Assembly: GCF_014705605.1 (NCBI RefSeq)
Contig: NZ_JACXIZ010000016.1
Location: forward strand, 62,001-126,000
Reading direction: 5' to 3'
Source of the DNA: Paenibacillus sabuli
Lineage (GTDB): Bacteria > Bacillota > Bacilli > Paenibacillales > Paenibacillaceae
Length of the DNA: 64,000 nucleotides
The position numbers were made by a program, and so were the translations under genes. The notes beneath the pieces were generated by a model. The model searched no databases. It saw only the letters and a program-made list of their open reading frames with translations, and was not told the origin of the DNA. Shown one piece after another: positions 1 to 8,701 of this stretch; the first letter of the stretch is position 1; every line of letters starts with the position of its first letter.

Positions 1-872
1 GGGACTTGTATCTGTTGCTTGTGCCAGGCATCTTGTTTTTGCTGGTGTTCAAGTACGCGCCGATGTACGGCATCAGCATTGCGTTCAAGGATTTCAACAT
101 TTTCGAAGGCTACGCGGGCAGTCCATGGGTCGGCGGCAAGCATTTCGCCAATCTGTTCCAGTCGCCCGATTTTGCCCGGGTGTTCTGCAACACGGTCATC
201 ATCAGCGTGCTGAAGATCGCCATTTTGTTCCCGTTGCCGATTCTGGTCGCGCTGCTGCTCAACGAGCTGCGGCATATGCTGTTCAAGCGTACGGTGCAGA
301 CGGTCATCTATGTGCCTCACTTCCTGTCCTGGGTCATCGTCGGGGGGCTGTTCATCGACCTGCTCTCGACCAACGGCGGACTGTTCAACAAGGCGCTCGG
401 GCTGCTTGGCATTGAGCCGATCGCCTTCTTCCTCGACAGCAGCGTCTTCCGCGGCGTCCTGATCGCCTCGGCGGGATGGAAGGAGACCGGCTGGAGCACG
501 ATCGTCTATCTGGCGGCATTCGCGACGATTGATCCGGGCCTTTACGAGGCGTCCAAGATCGACGGCGCGAGCCGGCTGCGGCAGCTATGGCACATTACCC
601 TGCCCGGCATTGCGCCGATCATCCTGCTCATGTTCATCCTGCGTTTGGGCAATATTCTCGAGGCTGGCACCGAGCAGATCCTTGTCATGTACAATCCGAC
701 GGTCTACAACGTCTCCGACGTCATTGGCAGCTATGTGTACCGTATGGGACTCGGCAATCAGGACTACAGCTTTACGACTGCGGTGGGCGTGTTCGAATCG
801 CTCATCTCATTGACGCTCGTCATTGGCGGCAATGCGCTGAGTCGCAAGTATCTGCAGCGCGGCATCTGGTAA
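1..872 (+). CDS. CUT1 sugar ABC transporter permease, LplB type (5' end outside window)
   Basis: Integral-membrane subunit of a carbohydrate ABC importer. The frame is open from the first base of the window, so the N-terminus lies upstream; the TTG at 6 is internal. Visible: a first membrane segment (LLLVPGILFLLVFKYAPM), the LplB hallmark around FKDFNIFEG, the YVPHFLSWV segment, and the cytoplasmic EAS..DGA...QLWHITLPGI loop that docks on the ATPase. The C-terminus RKYLQRGIW matches the usual LplB ending. The gene is followed 17 bp later by the partner permease and then a binding lipoprotein, so it belongs to a three-gene uptake operon (module A). No ATPase gene is present. Family assignment is firm; the substrate cannot be read from sequence and is inferred only as an oligosaccharide. 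Confidence 0.93.
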   Translation, partial: DLYLLLVPGILFLLVFKYAPMYGISIAFKDFNIFEGYAGSPWVGGKHFANLFQSPDFARVFCNTVIISVLKIAILFPLPILVALLLNELRHMLFKRTVQTVIYVPHFLSWVIVGGLFIDLLSTNGGLFNKALGLLGIEPIAFFLDSSVFRGVLIASAGWKETGWSTIVYLAAFATIDPGLYEASKIDGASRLRQLWHITLPGIAPIILLMFILRLGNILEAGTEQILVMYNPTVYNVSDVIGSYVYRMGLGNQDYSFTTAVGVFESLISLTLVIGGNALSRKYLQRGIW

Positions 873-889
873 AGAAAGGGGGGGACGAC

Positions 890-1765
890 GTGTCCATTCG
901 CACATCGTTATCCGAGCGGCTGTTCAACGGGTGCAATATCGCCTTTTTTATCTTCTTCGGTCTCGTGACGCTGCTGCCCTTCGTGAACCTGACCGCCAAG
1001 TCGCTCAGCAGCGAGGCGGCGGTGGTGTCGGGCAGCGTCAATCTATGGCCCGTCGGCTTCCAGCTCGGGACGTATCAATATGTCCTGGAGGACGCGATGT
1101 TCCTGACGTCGCTGGGCAATTCGGTCTTGCTCGCCGTCGTCGGCACGGCGCTCGGACTGTTCGTGACGACGATCACGGCCTATCCGCTGTCGCGGTTACG
1201 GCTGCGCGGCCGCAAGTGGCTGCTGCTGATGTTCGTCTTCACCATGCTGTTCAGCGGCGGACTTATCCCGATGTACCTGCTGATGCAGGCGCTCGGGCTG
1301 GTCAACACGATGCCGGCGCTGTTCTTGCCGGCGGCGATCAATGTATTCAATTTGCTGATCATCAAAAATTACTTCGAGGCGCTCCCCGACAGTCTGGAGG
1401 AGTCGGCCAAGATCGACGGCGCCAGCAATGTCCGTACGCTGTTCCGGATCATGCTGCCGCTTTCGCTGCCGGTCATGGCGACGATTGCGCTGTTTTTCGC
1501 GGTGTACTTCTGGAACGACTACTTCACGGCGATGATCTACATCACCAACCAGGATCTCAAGCCGCTGCAGCTGTTCCTCAAGGAGCTACTCGTCTCTTCG
1601 AGCAGCGAGTTCCTCAAGGACAACGTCGACGCTGCTCTTAATACCACTCCGCAGTCGATTCAGGCTGCTTCCATATTATTGGCTACGCTGCCGATCCTGC
1701 TCGTCTATCCGTTCTTGCAGAAGTACTTCGTCAAGGGCGTGCTGGTCGGATCGGTGAAGGGGTGA
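890..1765 (+). CDS. CUT1 sugar ABC transporter permease, YtcP/MalG type
   Basis: Second membrane subunit of module A (291 residues). The start is taken as GTG at 890, preceded by a strong AG-rich Shine-Dalgarno run at 871-884; the open frame extends upstream but overlaps the preceding gene. Six membrane segments are predicted, starting near residue 13 (IAFFIFFGLVTLLPF). The EESAKIDGAS..RTLFRIMLPLS loop is the EAA ATPase-coupling motif. The C-terminus PFLQKYFVKGVLVGSVKG is the standard YtcP-type ending. Located between the LplB-type gene and the binding protein. Family firm; sugar specificity unknown. Confidence 0.94.
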   Translation: MSIRTSLSERLFNGCNIAFFIFFGLVTLLPFVNLTAKSLSSEAAVVSGSVNLWPVGFQLGTYQYVLEDAMFLTSLGNSVLLAVVGTALGLFVTTITAYPLSRLRLRGRKWLLLMFVFTMLFSGGLIPMYLLMQALGLVNTMPALFLPAAINVFNLLIIKNYFEALPDSLEESAKIDGASNVRTLFRIMLPLSLPVMATIALFFAVYFWNDYFTAMIYITNQDLKPLQLFLKELLVSSSSEFLKDNVDAALNTTPQSIQAASILLATLPILLVYPFLQKYFVKGVLVGSVKG

Positions 1766-1811
1766 GCGTGGCGCGACACGCAATCTATCTGCACAAGGGA
1801 GGCGCTAATCG

Positions 1812-3302
1812 ATGAAACGAAACGCAATGATCGCCCTGGCGATCGCGTGCATGCTCGTACTGGCGGCATGCGGAGGCAACAACGGCGCGTCGTCTGGGGA
1901 CGGCGGCGGTAATGCGGAAGGGGCGGAGGAGCCGGAGCTGCGCATGCTGATGCAGTACAGCCTGTTCGACCCGAACGAGGACTATATGGCCAAGGCCATC
2001 ACGGAGAAGACCGGCTTCCCGGTCAAGTATGAGATGCTGCCGGCCGAGAACGCCGACGAGAAGCTTAATCTGATGGTCGCCAACAAGGAGGACTTCGATC
2101 TGATGAAGCTGAGCGCGCCCCAATTCTTCAAGCTCGCGACGGCCGGCGCGCTGGAGCCGCTGGACGAGCTGATCGACAGTTACGGAGCCAACGTCAAGGC
2201 GGCCATCAAAGAGCCGTCGTGGCAGAGCTCGACCATCGACGGTCAGATCTACGCGGTGCCCGAGACGGGCTCGGGCATCAGCATCGGCGAGGAGCTGATC
2301 GTGCGCCAGGACTGGATGGATGAGCTCGGGCTGGAGGCGCCGACGACCCCGGACGAGCTGTACACGGTGCTCAAAACGATCAAGGACGAGAAGGGGGTCA
2401 TCCCGCTGACGGGCAGCAAGGACGCGATCTTCGGCGATATCTCCGCCGCCTTCGGCATCCACAATGCGTGGAACGAGACGGACGGGACGCTCGCGCACAA
2501 GGCCGAGCTGCCGCAGATGAAGGACTTCCTGACGTATATGAACAAGTTGTACAGCGAGGGACTGCTTGATTCGGAGATGCCGATCAATACGACGCCCAAG
2601 GCGATCGAGAAGTTCAGCAGCGGGCAGGCGGCGATGTTCCGTATGGCGTGGTGGAACGCGCCAGGTCTGGTCAAGGCGCTGGAGCAGAGCGCGCCCGAGA
2701 GCGAGATTGCTGTGATTCCGTATCTGCAGAGCGCAGAAGGCGCGGCCGAGGTCGGCATCAGCACCGCGATTACGTGGTACATTGCCATTCCGAAGGCTTC
2801 GGAAAACAAAGAAGCGGCGATGCGCTTCCTCGACGCCAAGCTGGCGGACGACGTCTTCAAGAGCCTGGCGATCGGCGAGGAGGGCGTGCACCATGAGGTG
2901 AAGGACGGCAAGTACTTCCCGATCCTGCCCAAGTTCAACGACGATCTGAACAACGGCAGCGCGTACATGACGGGGACCAACGAGCATACGTATCCGGACT
3001 ACTGGCAGGCGCGGGTGCGCAAGGACCCGGTGCTGCAGCATTACTATGAGACGTTCCAGGCCAACGCGGAAGCAGCCGAAATCATCATCGATCCGATGTC
3101 GACAGCCCCGCCGATCGACGCGGTCTCGCGCAACACGCAAAAGCTCAACAAGCTGCTGACCGATGCCGTCATCATGTTCATCTCCGGCTCGCGCGACATC
3201 GCCGAGTACGACCAGTTCCTCGAGCAGTGGCACGCCGAGGGCGGCGCCGAGATGGTCGCGTCTGCGAATGAATGGTATCAGTCGGCGGGTGCAGGGGAGT
3301 AA
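1812..3302 (+). CDS. Extracellular solute-binding lipoprotein, family 1 (LplA-like)
   Basis: Sugar-capture lipoprotein of module A, 496 residues. It has a short basic N-terminus, a hydrophobic stretch and the lipobox LVLAAC with the lipidated Cys at about residue 20, followed by a Gly/Asn/Ser-rich linker. The mature part has the layout of family 1 binding proteins, with regions such as VRQDWMDELGLEAP and a C-terminal FLEQWHAEGGAEMVASANEW helix. A Shine-Dalgarno AAGGGAGG lies just before ATG 1812. It is last in the three-gene operon. Unlike the other binding proteins in this window it lacks the Asp/Asn-rich EF-hand-like loop. Ligand unknown; an oligosaccharide is inferred from the LplB/YtcP partners. 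Confidence 0.92.
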   Translation: MKRNAMIALAIACMLVLAACGGNNGASSGDGGGNAEGAEEPELRMLMQYSLFDPNEDYMAKAITEKTGFPVKYEMLPAENADEKLNLMVANKEDFDLMKLSAPQFFKLATAGALEPLDELIDSYGANVKAAIKEPSWQSSTIDGQIYAVPETGSGISIGEELIVRQDWMDELGLEAPTTPDELYTVLKTIKDEKGVIPLTGSKDAIFGDISAAFGIHNAWNETDGTLAHKAELPQMKDFLTYMNKLYSEGLLDSEMPINTTPKAIEKFSSGQAAMFRMAWWNAPGLVKALEQSAPESEIAVIPYLQSAEGAAEVGISTAITWYIAIPKASENKEAAMRFLDAKLADDVFKSLAIGEEGVHHEVKDGKYFPILPKFNDDLNNGSAYMTGTNEHTYPDYWQARVRKDPVLQHYYETFQANAEAAEIIIDPMSTAPPIDAVSRNTQKLNKLLTDAVIMFISGSRDIAEYDQFLEQWHAEGGAEMVASANEWYQSAGAGE

Positions 3303-3371
3303 GAGGACGCCTACGATCGATTGCCCTAGTAAATAATTGAGGCTCACTAGCATGTTGGATGTGTTGCATGT

Positions 3372-3424
3372 AACCTAAGTTCCCGCCTCAATTATAACGA
3401 GGGTTGGAGGCGGGAACTTAGGTT
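3372..3424. repeat. 18-bp perfect inverted repeat with a competing upstream arm
   Basis: Arms at 3372-3389 and 3407-3424 are perfect complements (AACCTAAGTTCCCGCCTC against its reverse complement) around a 17-nt loop. An upstream segment 3334-3344 is also complementary over 11 nt to 3385-3395, so two hairpins would compete for the middle arm. No T-run follows, so a simple intrinsic terminator for the operon ending at 3302 is not supported, although the position fits transcript-end processing. It may instead be the end of a small mobile repeat, because it abuts the transposase remnant. Confidence 0.6.
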
Positions 3425-3717
3425 GTAATGATCCGGAAAGCACTGCTTCAAATCCGCGGTAATGCCCACTGCTCGTATCCAGCAGATTCGTCGCGCCTCC
3501 ATAGAGACGCTTCGTTTCTGTAATGTAAACAGTTCCCCGTTTAGCAGGCGTTAAGGACTCTGTTAGACGATGGAATCAACGCACCTGTAACTGGATTTAT
3601 CTTACCGACACAAGTGTGGCGTCTACGCGATTGCTGTTTCTCTGTATCCCATTAGTTTTCGGACTCATAGACATAGGCGATGCCGTTCTTCTTGTTTATT
3701 ACATACACGAGTGGCAT
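3425..3717 (-). pseudogene. Decayed transposase N-terminus, IS1634-like
   Basis: Reading the minus strand from ATG 3717 gives VYVINKKNGIAYVYESEN, then a stop, then WDTEKQQ and HTCVGKINPVTGALIPS, another stop, and then two further frames giving TETKRLYGGATNLL and GITADLKQCFPDHYN. These blocks, in this order, resemble the N-terminal third of IS1634-type (IS4 superfamily) transposases as I recall them. Two in-frame stops and at least two frame changes make it non-functional. The rest of the transposase is missing where the sequence runs into the 18-bp inverted repeat. Transposase origin is fairly secure; the exact IS family needs a similarity search. Confidence 0.65.
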
Positions 3718-4461
3718 AAACAACTTCCATTGTGGAATGGAGGATAACGGGAAGAGAAACTTCTGAGAATCCCCTCAATATGGGATTTTAAGGTAAATTT
3801 ATTTATAATTTGGCGATAATGTGGGATGTAAATGTAATGATTGCCACGGTGCCGACGTATGCAGATTTCGGGACGAAGCTTTCCAATTTTGCGGAATACG
3901 CGGTGTGGCAGCCGTGCAGTGTCGCCGCTCACTTTGCCTACTCTCCGTGTGGCGTGTCATCGAATTACATCTCGATCTGAGATAAGCGAGAAGTACCACA
4001 GCGAGCTTAAAACCGGTCTGGATTTGGAACACCCCCCAGCCAGTAAGCTCGGCACCAATGAACTGGACTTGCACTAAGGTTTGTTCACTTAACAATCTGC
4101 TTCGCATCGTGAGCCGAGAAAGTTTGCGTGAAGACGATGGACCCTTCGTCGTCGAATTCGCACCCTGATTCGAAACATCGTGAATATTGCAGCGAGAGTG
4201 TGCCGTTACATTCGTCAAACGATTTTTAATTTGGACGGTTCAGTCCATGGTTCAACAGGGTACTAAGGGTTTACCAGATTCGACTGAGTTGTGCGGTTGC
4301 GGACAATCTTTAACGGCTTTTTACGTTAAATGGTTGTGTGCGGTATCTCCACGCCTATCAGCCGAAGCCAGGCACCGCGGTGCGGCGGCGGCTACTGGTC
4401 ATCTCATTGTTTTTAAATAACAGTTGTCAATTAAACTCATTTCTTGGAACATTGATTCCGT
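3718..4461. other. Intergenic region without recognisable genes
   Basis: About 740 bases with only short open frames that show no recognisable motif, no convincing ribosome-binding site and no coding-like composition. Composition falls from GC-rich to AT-rich towards the right end, where the low-GC island begins. I see no tRNA, no strong terminator and no clear promoter here. Confidence 0.5.
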
Positions 4462-6888
4462 TTAATCTTCAATTCTCAATAATTTGGAGATTGAATCTTT
4501 AGTAATTTTTTCTCTAATTATTAGTGCGGAGGCAATCATCATTAGTAAAACCAAAAAAATCACTAAAATATAAAAGAAAATATAGGATATTAAAGAAAAA
4601 ACTAATTTATTTAAAAATAAATATAATAAATATACTGCGAAAGTTATTAATAATGATAAACAATAGTAAACAAATAGTTCTATTAATAGGTAATAAAAAA
4701 GTCTGTTTGTACTCATTCCTAATGTTCTATAAATTCCCCATTTCCTTTTTTGAATTTTATATTTTCCGTATATAACCAATGAAAAAGATACAATAGAAAA
4801 TGATACTGAAATATAAAATGAGAGTTTCCCTAAAAAATCTAAAAAATTAGTAATTCGAGTGCGTTCAAAGATTAAATTTGATATATTTTGAAAAAGAGAA
4901 CCCGGCACACCTATGGTTAATTCATTAATTTTGTTGTATATAAATGCAGCATCGTTATTAGACAACTCATCATGTGTGTAAATTTTTAATTCTCTGTATC
5001 CTTGTGTAATTTTTTTTTCAATTGCTGTTCTTTCATCCAATATAATTGTTACTTCATTATTTGTATTAGAAGTACCATCAAAATTCACTTCATAAGGATC
5101 ATTTGAAATTTTTGAAATCTTAAAATCCCAGGTTTCTGTGCTTATTACATTTTCATTTAAGGTAGATCTTGATAATTTAATATTTTTACCTTGTAATATT
5201 TTTATTTCATCATTTTTAATCTCAGGTATGTGCATGAAAACTATATTCTCTAATTCTTTTTTATTTGAAATTGAAGTTAATTTTGATAATTCTTCAGTTG
5301 TAACTAGAACATATTTAACGTTAGGGACGATAGTTCCTTTTAAAGAATATTGCCCATTTTCAAATTTATAATCGTTTACCCAAGTTTTAAGAGTTGAAGT
5401 TAAAAGATTATCATCAATAACTGGGTGAACATCAAGCATATATGGAGATTTTTCTATAAATCTTATTCCTCTAAGTGATTCGATTTCTCTAACTTCACTA
5501 GGTGTAAAAGAATTTCCTTTATTTAAAACAACTGAATGTCCATTTATAACCTTTAAACCAATCATTTGCTGAGAATTTAAATAAAAATCTACTTTGGTAT
5601 TCCAAATTCCCTGAGATTCTTTTGCAAAAGTTACTGATAGAAGTATTAGAATTATTGAAAAACTTAATGTAAATAAAAATAAAATATTTTGCTTCCTATA
5701 TGTAAAAAATTGAAACAATAGTTGTTTAAAAGTGAAAAATTTATTTCCGTCTATAATGTTTGAGTATTTATTATCTATTGTGTTTATTTCTTTTATATTT
5801 TCATTAATACTATTCTTTTGATTTTTTTTATTAGATAAAAAATGTAAAGATGTTACTAATATAAAAAGTGTAAAAATCCAACTCATAACTCCTAATAAAA
5901 TGTCTAAAAATATAGTTTTGCTGAAAGCGGAAATAACATATGAATTCTTGATAATTAAACTGTGAAACAATAATATTAGGGGAATGGAGGTTATTATTCC
6001 TGAAAAATATATATAAATAGTTTGTGTAAATGATATTAAATGCAAATTATTATTTGAACAACCTAACGTCTTAAGTATTGCGAATTTATTCTTTTGATTT
6101 ATATTGAAAAAGGTTACCATAGTAATTATGCAGAACGATGAAGAAATTAACAATGCAATTGCTAAAACAAGGGATAATACAGATATTTTTTCGTAATCTC
6201 TTAACCCGAAATACAATAAATTATCATTAATAATGTAATCATTATAGTTTTCGAAAACTTTTGGTAGGATGTTAATGTTTTCATTTATAGATTTTTCTTT
6301 AATGAATTTTACTAAAAAATTACTTTTATCTGATTTTGTTATTTGATTAGAATTAAATAAAAAAAAGTTTGGATATTTGTTGTCACGAATGATCCATCTT
6401 GATGAATAATTTTCAACAATCCCTACTAATTTAAGTGAAAGCTTCTTATCTCCAACTTTTATTTTTCTGGTTTGATTAATTTTCCATGTAGAATCTAATG
6501 CTTTCAAATAATATGACTCAACAATTATTTCTTTTTCAGCCAAAGGAAATCTGCCTGAAATAAGTGATATTTCACCTATTTCAAAATATTTTTTATCGGC
6601 CCATCCTATATTAAGTGAAATGTTATTTTGAATGTTATAAGCATCGATTAATTTATACTCACCAAATTCAATTGATTGATTTTTATTTGCTCTTCCATTT
6701 TTAACGCCCAGTACCACTCCAGAAAATCCACCGTACTGTTGAATTGATTGGCTCACCAAATTAGTCTGTATAGTTTTTGTTGAAGAATAAATTGCAACAA
6801 CAGAAGAAATAACAAGAGCAAAACAGACTACTAGAAGCAAAAACCATTTTTTTCGTGAAATCAATAACTTAAATGCGAGACTAAGCAT
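4462..6888 (-). CDS. FtsX/MacB-family ABC transporter permease, duplicated core
   Basis: Large membrane subunit (808 residues) of an ABC transporter of the MacB/LolCE/FtsX superfamily. One membrane segment near residues 12-34 is followed by a ~190-residue extracytoplasmic part. Then come three segments at roughly 230-355 and a fifth near 395-415. A second extracytoplasmic part of ~260 residues precedes three final segments (about 690-800). Two FtsX cores give about eight membrane passes. The start overlaps the end of the ATPase gene by 8 bp, so the two are translationally coupled. Composition is strongly AT-rich and Lys/Asn/Ile-rich, unlike flanking genes, which suggests transfer. Such proteins export peptides or lipoproteins, resist antimicrobial peptides or transmit mechanical force. 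The role here is inferred only as export or immunity for the small exported protein nearby. Confidence 0.85.
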   Translation of the reverse strand: MLSLAFKLLISRKKWFLLLVVCFALVISSVVAIYSSTKTIQTNLVSQSIQQYGGFSGVVLGVKNGRANKNQSIEFGEYKLIDAYNIQNNISLNIGWADKKYFEIGEISLISGRFPLAEKEIIVESYYLKALDSTWKINQTRKIKVGDKKLSLKLVGIVENYSSRWIIRDNKYPNFFLFNSNQITKSDKSNFLVKFIKEKSINENINILPKVFENYNDYIINDNLLYFGLRDYEKISVLSLVLAIALLISSSFCIITMVTFFNINQKNKFAILKTLGCSNNNLHLISFTQTIYIYFSGIITSIPLILLFHSLIIKNSYVISAFSKTIFLDILLGVMSWIFTLFILVTSLHFLSNKKNQKNSINENIKEINTIDNKYSNIIDGNKFFTFKQLLFQFFTYRKQNILFLFTLSFSIILILLSVTFAKESQGIWNTKVDFYLNSQQMIGLKVINGHSVVLNKGNSFTPSEVREIESLRGIRFIEKSPYMLDVHPVIDDNLLTSTLKTWVNDYKFENGQYSLKGTIVPNVKYVLVTTEELSKLTSISNKKELENIVFMHIPEIKNDEIKILQGKNIKLSRSTLNENVISTETWDFKISKISNDPYEVNFDGTSNTNNEVTIILDERTAIEKKITQGYRELKIYTHDELSNNDAAFIYNKINELTIGVPGSLFQNISNLIFERTRITNFLDFLGKLSFYISVSFSIVSFSLVIYGKYKIQKRKWGIYRTLGMSTNRLFYYLLIELFVYYCLSLLITFAVYLLYLFLNKLVFSLISYIFFYILVIFLVLLMMIASALIIREKITKDSISKLLRIED

Positions 6889-7582
6889 CGTCTTCCCCTT
6901 CCTCCAATTTTAATTCTCCATCATGCATAAAAAACTTGGTGTGTTGATGTTTAATTAGGTTTTCTTCATGAGTAACTAAGATCAAGGTTACATTTCTGTT
7001 TGATACTAAATCAATTAATAATTTAGCAACATTTTGACTGTTTAAATTGTCTAAATTTCCAGTGGGCTCATCTGCAAATATAATTTCAGGAGTTGTTATT
7101 AAAGCTCTCGCAATTGCTATCCTTTGTTGCTCCCCTCCTGATAATTGAAAAGGTTTACTATTTAGTAAATGCTTAATTCCCAATTCCTCAGCAATTCTAT
7201 TTATTTTATTATCATTAATATTAATATTTTTATTAAAATGCTTTGGAAGGGAAATGTTATCTTTTGCTGTCAATTCAGGAATCAAATTAAAAGATTGAAA
7301 AACAAATCCAAAATTTTTATTCCTTATTTCGGATTGTTTATTATCTGACAAATCATAAAAAGATTCGTTATTAAAAAATACAGTTCCTGAGGTAGGGCGA
7401 TCTATACCGCCAATAATATTTAACAGTGTCGATTTTCCAGAACCGCTCCGTCCCTTAATGATGTAAATTTTCCCTTTTTCAAATGAAATAGAAGTAGGTT
7501 TTAATTGAAACTGATTAATGTTACTATTATATTTCTTACATATATTATTTGTTTTTATTAACAATGTCATATCATGTTTCAC
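6881..7582 (-). CDS. ABC transporter ATP-binding protein, MacB/LolD type
   Basis: Nucleotide-binding subunit (233 residues) for the overlapping FtsX-type permease. Visible motifs in order: Walker A GRSGSGKST, Q-loop FVFQSFNLIPELT, signature LSGGEQQRIAIARAL, Walker B IIFADEPTG followed by NLD, and H-loop VTHE. Q-loop spacing and the short chain are typical of LolD/MacB ATPases. GTG 7582 gives the longest product and overlaps the upstream VanZ-like gene; ATG 7570 (MTLLIKTNN) is an alternative start. The gene order is VanZ-like, ATPase, permease, all overlapping. AT-rich like its neighbours. Confidence 0.92.
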   Translation of the reverse strand: MKHDMTLLIKTNNICKKYNSNINQFQLKPTSISFEKGKIYIIKGRSGSGKSTLLNIIGGIDRPTSGTVFFNNESFYDLSDNKQSEIRNKNFGFVFQSFNLIPELTAKDNISLPKHFNKNININDNKINRIAEELGIKHLLNSKPFQLSGGEQQRIAIARALITTPEIIFADEPTGNLDNLNSQNVAKLLIDLVSNRNVTLILVTHEENLIKHQHTKFFMHDGELKLEEGEDDA

Positions 7583-8126
7583 CTCGTTGAGAGCGATTAG
7601 TATTATAGCTAGAAATCCATTTTTCTAAAGTTATTTTTGACAGATAATATCCGCATATGATACCAAGACCATTTAGTATGACATCATCAATATCAACTGT
7701 TCTCATTCCTATGTTAAGCAAATAAAAAACAAATTGTATTGACTCAAAAACTGTAGGAATAATAAGTGAATAATATAGCAAACTTCGCACTGGAATAATT
7801 TTAAACCCAAACTTAAAATAGAAACCCAATGGAAAAAAAATAATTATATTTCCTAATAAATTCTTTAATGAAACATTTAAATTAATGTTTTTCAAATAAT
7901 CTAATATGGACTTTAAAGGAATGAAATTATACAAAAGGTAATCAGTTTTAACAGTGTTATATATTAAAATTATGAATATTAAGACTGAAATATAGAAAAC
8001 AAAAGATAGTTTAGTTAACTCAGTTTTCCATAAAGTTTTGTTAATTTTTTTTGTTGATATTTTGAAAATAAAATAAATAATAGTTGATAAAATCGAAAAT
8101 AAAAACGTGTCATAAATCAACCTCAT
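7572..8126 (-). CDS. VanZ-family membrane protein
   Basis: Protein of 184 residues with four to five hydrophobic segments. The VanZ-type core runs from PLKSILDYLKN through NLLGNIIIFFPLGFYF, SLIIPTVFESIQFV and VDIDDVILNGLGIICGY; the FES.Q and D.DD..LN.LG motifs are diagnostic. The start ATG 8126 is chosen because AAAGGAG sits seven bases upstream (8131-8140); an 11-codon longer frame has no such site. The 3' end overlaps the ATPase gene, so the three genes form one operon. VanZ proteins confer low-level glycopeptide or lipopeptide tolerance in some species, but the biochemical activity is unknown. In this context, protection against a secreted product is a reasonable guess. Confidence 0.85.
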   Translation of the reverse strand: MRLIYDTFLFSILSTIIYFIFKISTKKINKTLWKTELTKLSFVFYISVLIFIILIYNTVKTDYLLYNFIPLKSILDYLKNINLNVSLKNLLGNIIIFFPLGFYFKFGFKIIPVRSLLYYSLIIPTVFESIQFVFYLLNIGMRTVDIDDVILNGLGIICGYYLSKITLEKWISSYNTNRSQRGET

Positions 8127-8143
8127 GTTGATTCTCCTTTTAT

Positions 8144-8193
8144 AAAACCTCAAGAACAAATCTTTTGCTTTAGATTTGTTCTTGAGGTTTTTT
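8144..8193 (-). terminator. Strong hairpin between the small exported gene and the VanZ/ABC operon
   Basis: Perfect 20-bp arms at 8144-8163 and 8172-8191 with an 8-nt loop. Leftward transcripts meet a short T-run (TTTTATAAAAGG) after the stem; rightward reading also has T residues, so it could act in both directions. It lies directly after the stop of the exported-protein gene and just before the ribosome-binding site of the VanZ-like gene. Partial read-through would give high expression of the small protein and lower expression of the transporter genes. Confidence 0.85.
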
Positions 8194-8199
8194 CTGAAT

Positions 8200-8592
8200 T
8201 TATTGATTTATAGTCCCTTCTCCATTTACCCAGTGACCTTCTGACCCATTTTTTGTAATATTAAGAGTGTAATTACCTGCTGGAACAGTGCCAAATCCAA
8301 GCGTATAAAGTGTATTGTTTGCTGTTGTAGAGACGGGATAATTATTTATAAAGTTTTTGTATAAATTCACAGTAAATTTTGCTTTGCTAGAGCTAATACT
8401 TTTATCATAATTAAGTGTGTCTGCCTTTACTTTGGTGTTTGTTGACAAGTTATCCAAGCTGAATACGGTGGTTCCGTTTAAATAGTTTTGCACTTCAAAC
8501 CAATATTTCTCGGAGTAAGCGGAGACCGAAAAAGCTCCTATTAGCAAAGATGCAACTACTGCTATCCCCAAAATTTTTACCCTCATCTTCAT
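8200..8592 (-). CDS. Small exported protein of unknown function
   Basis: Protein of 130 residues that I do not recognise. It starts with a Sec signal peptide: basic MKMRVK, hydrophobic core ILGIAVVASLLIGAF and an SVSA cleavage region near residue 25. The mature part (~105 residues) is rich in Asn, Thr, Ser and Tyr, has no Cys, and shows beta-strand-like alternation. Its end, from LYTLGFGTVPAGNYTL to GHWVNGEGTINQ, looks like a small beta-sandwich. ATG 8592 is preceded by GGGAGG at good spacing, and a promoter-like pair lies at 8674-8701. It is the first gene before a hairpin and the VanZ/ATPase/permease operon. It could be a secreted bacteriocin-like or cell-surface protein served by that transporter, but nothing in the sequence proves it. 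Confidence 0.75.
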   Translation of the reverse strand: MKMRVKILGIAVVASLLIGAFSVSAYSEKYWFEVQNYLNGTTVFSLDNLSTNTKVKADTLNYDKSISSSKAKFTVNLYKNFINNYPVSTTANNTLYTLGFGTVPAGNYTLNITKNGSEGHWVNGEGTINQ

Positions 8593-8673
8593 ACTTGTAA
8601 CCTCCCAATGTTTTTATATGACAGCTGGCCAGCATATCAACTAGAATATAAAACAAGTTTATATTTCCACTAG

Positions 8674-8701
8674 AGTATCATATTGTATTAGAAATAGTCA
8701 A
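8674..8701 (-). promoter_or_regulatory. Putative sigma-A promoter for the small exported protein
   Basis: On the minus strand TTGACT (8701-8696) and GATACT (8679-8674) are separated by 16 bp, about 80 bp upstream of ATG 8592. The predicted leader contains a short hairpin from AATATAAA and its complement. The match to consensus is good at -35 and moderate at -10. Confidence 0.5.

Noticed and set aside
1785-3353. A 522-codon minus-strand frame opposite the module A binding-protein gene
   Set aside because: Its translation is Arg/Leu/His-rich without motifs, it is antisense to a clearly coding lipoprotein gene with signal peptide and ribosome site, and GC-rich codon bias produces such mirror frames.
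3372-3424. Inverted repeat as a classical intrinsic terminator of module A
   Set aside because: The stem is perfect, but no T-run follows on either strand; kept as a repeat of unknown role.
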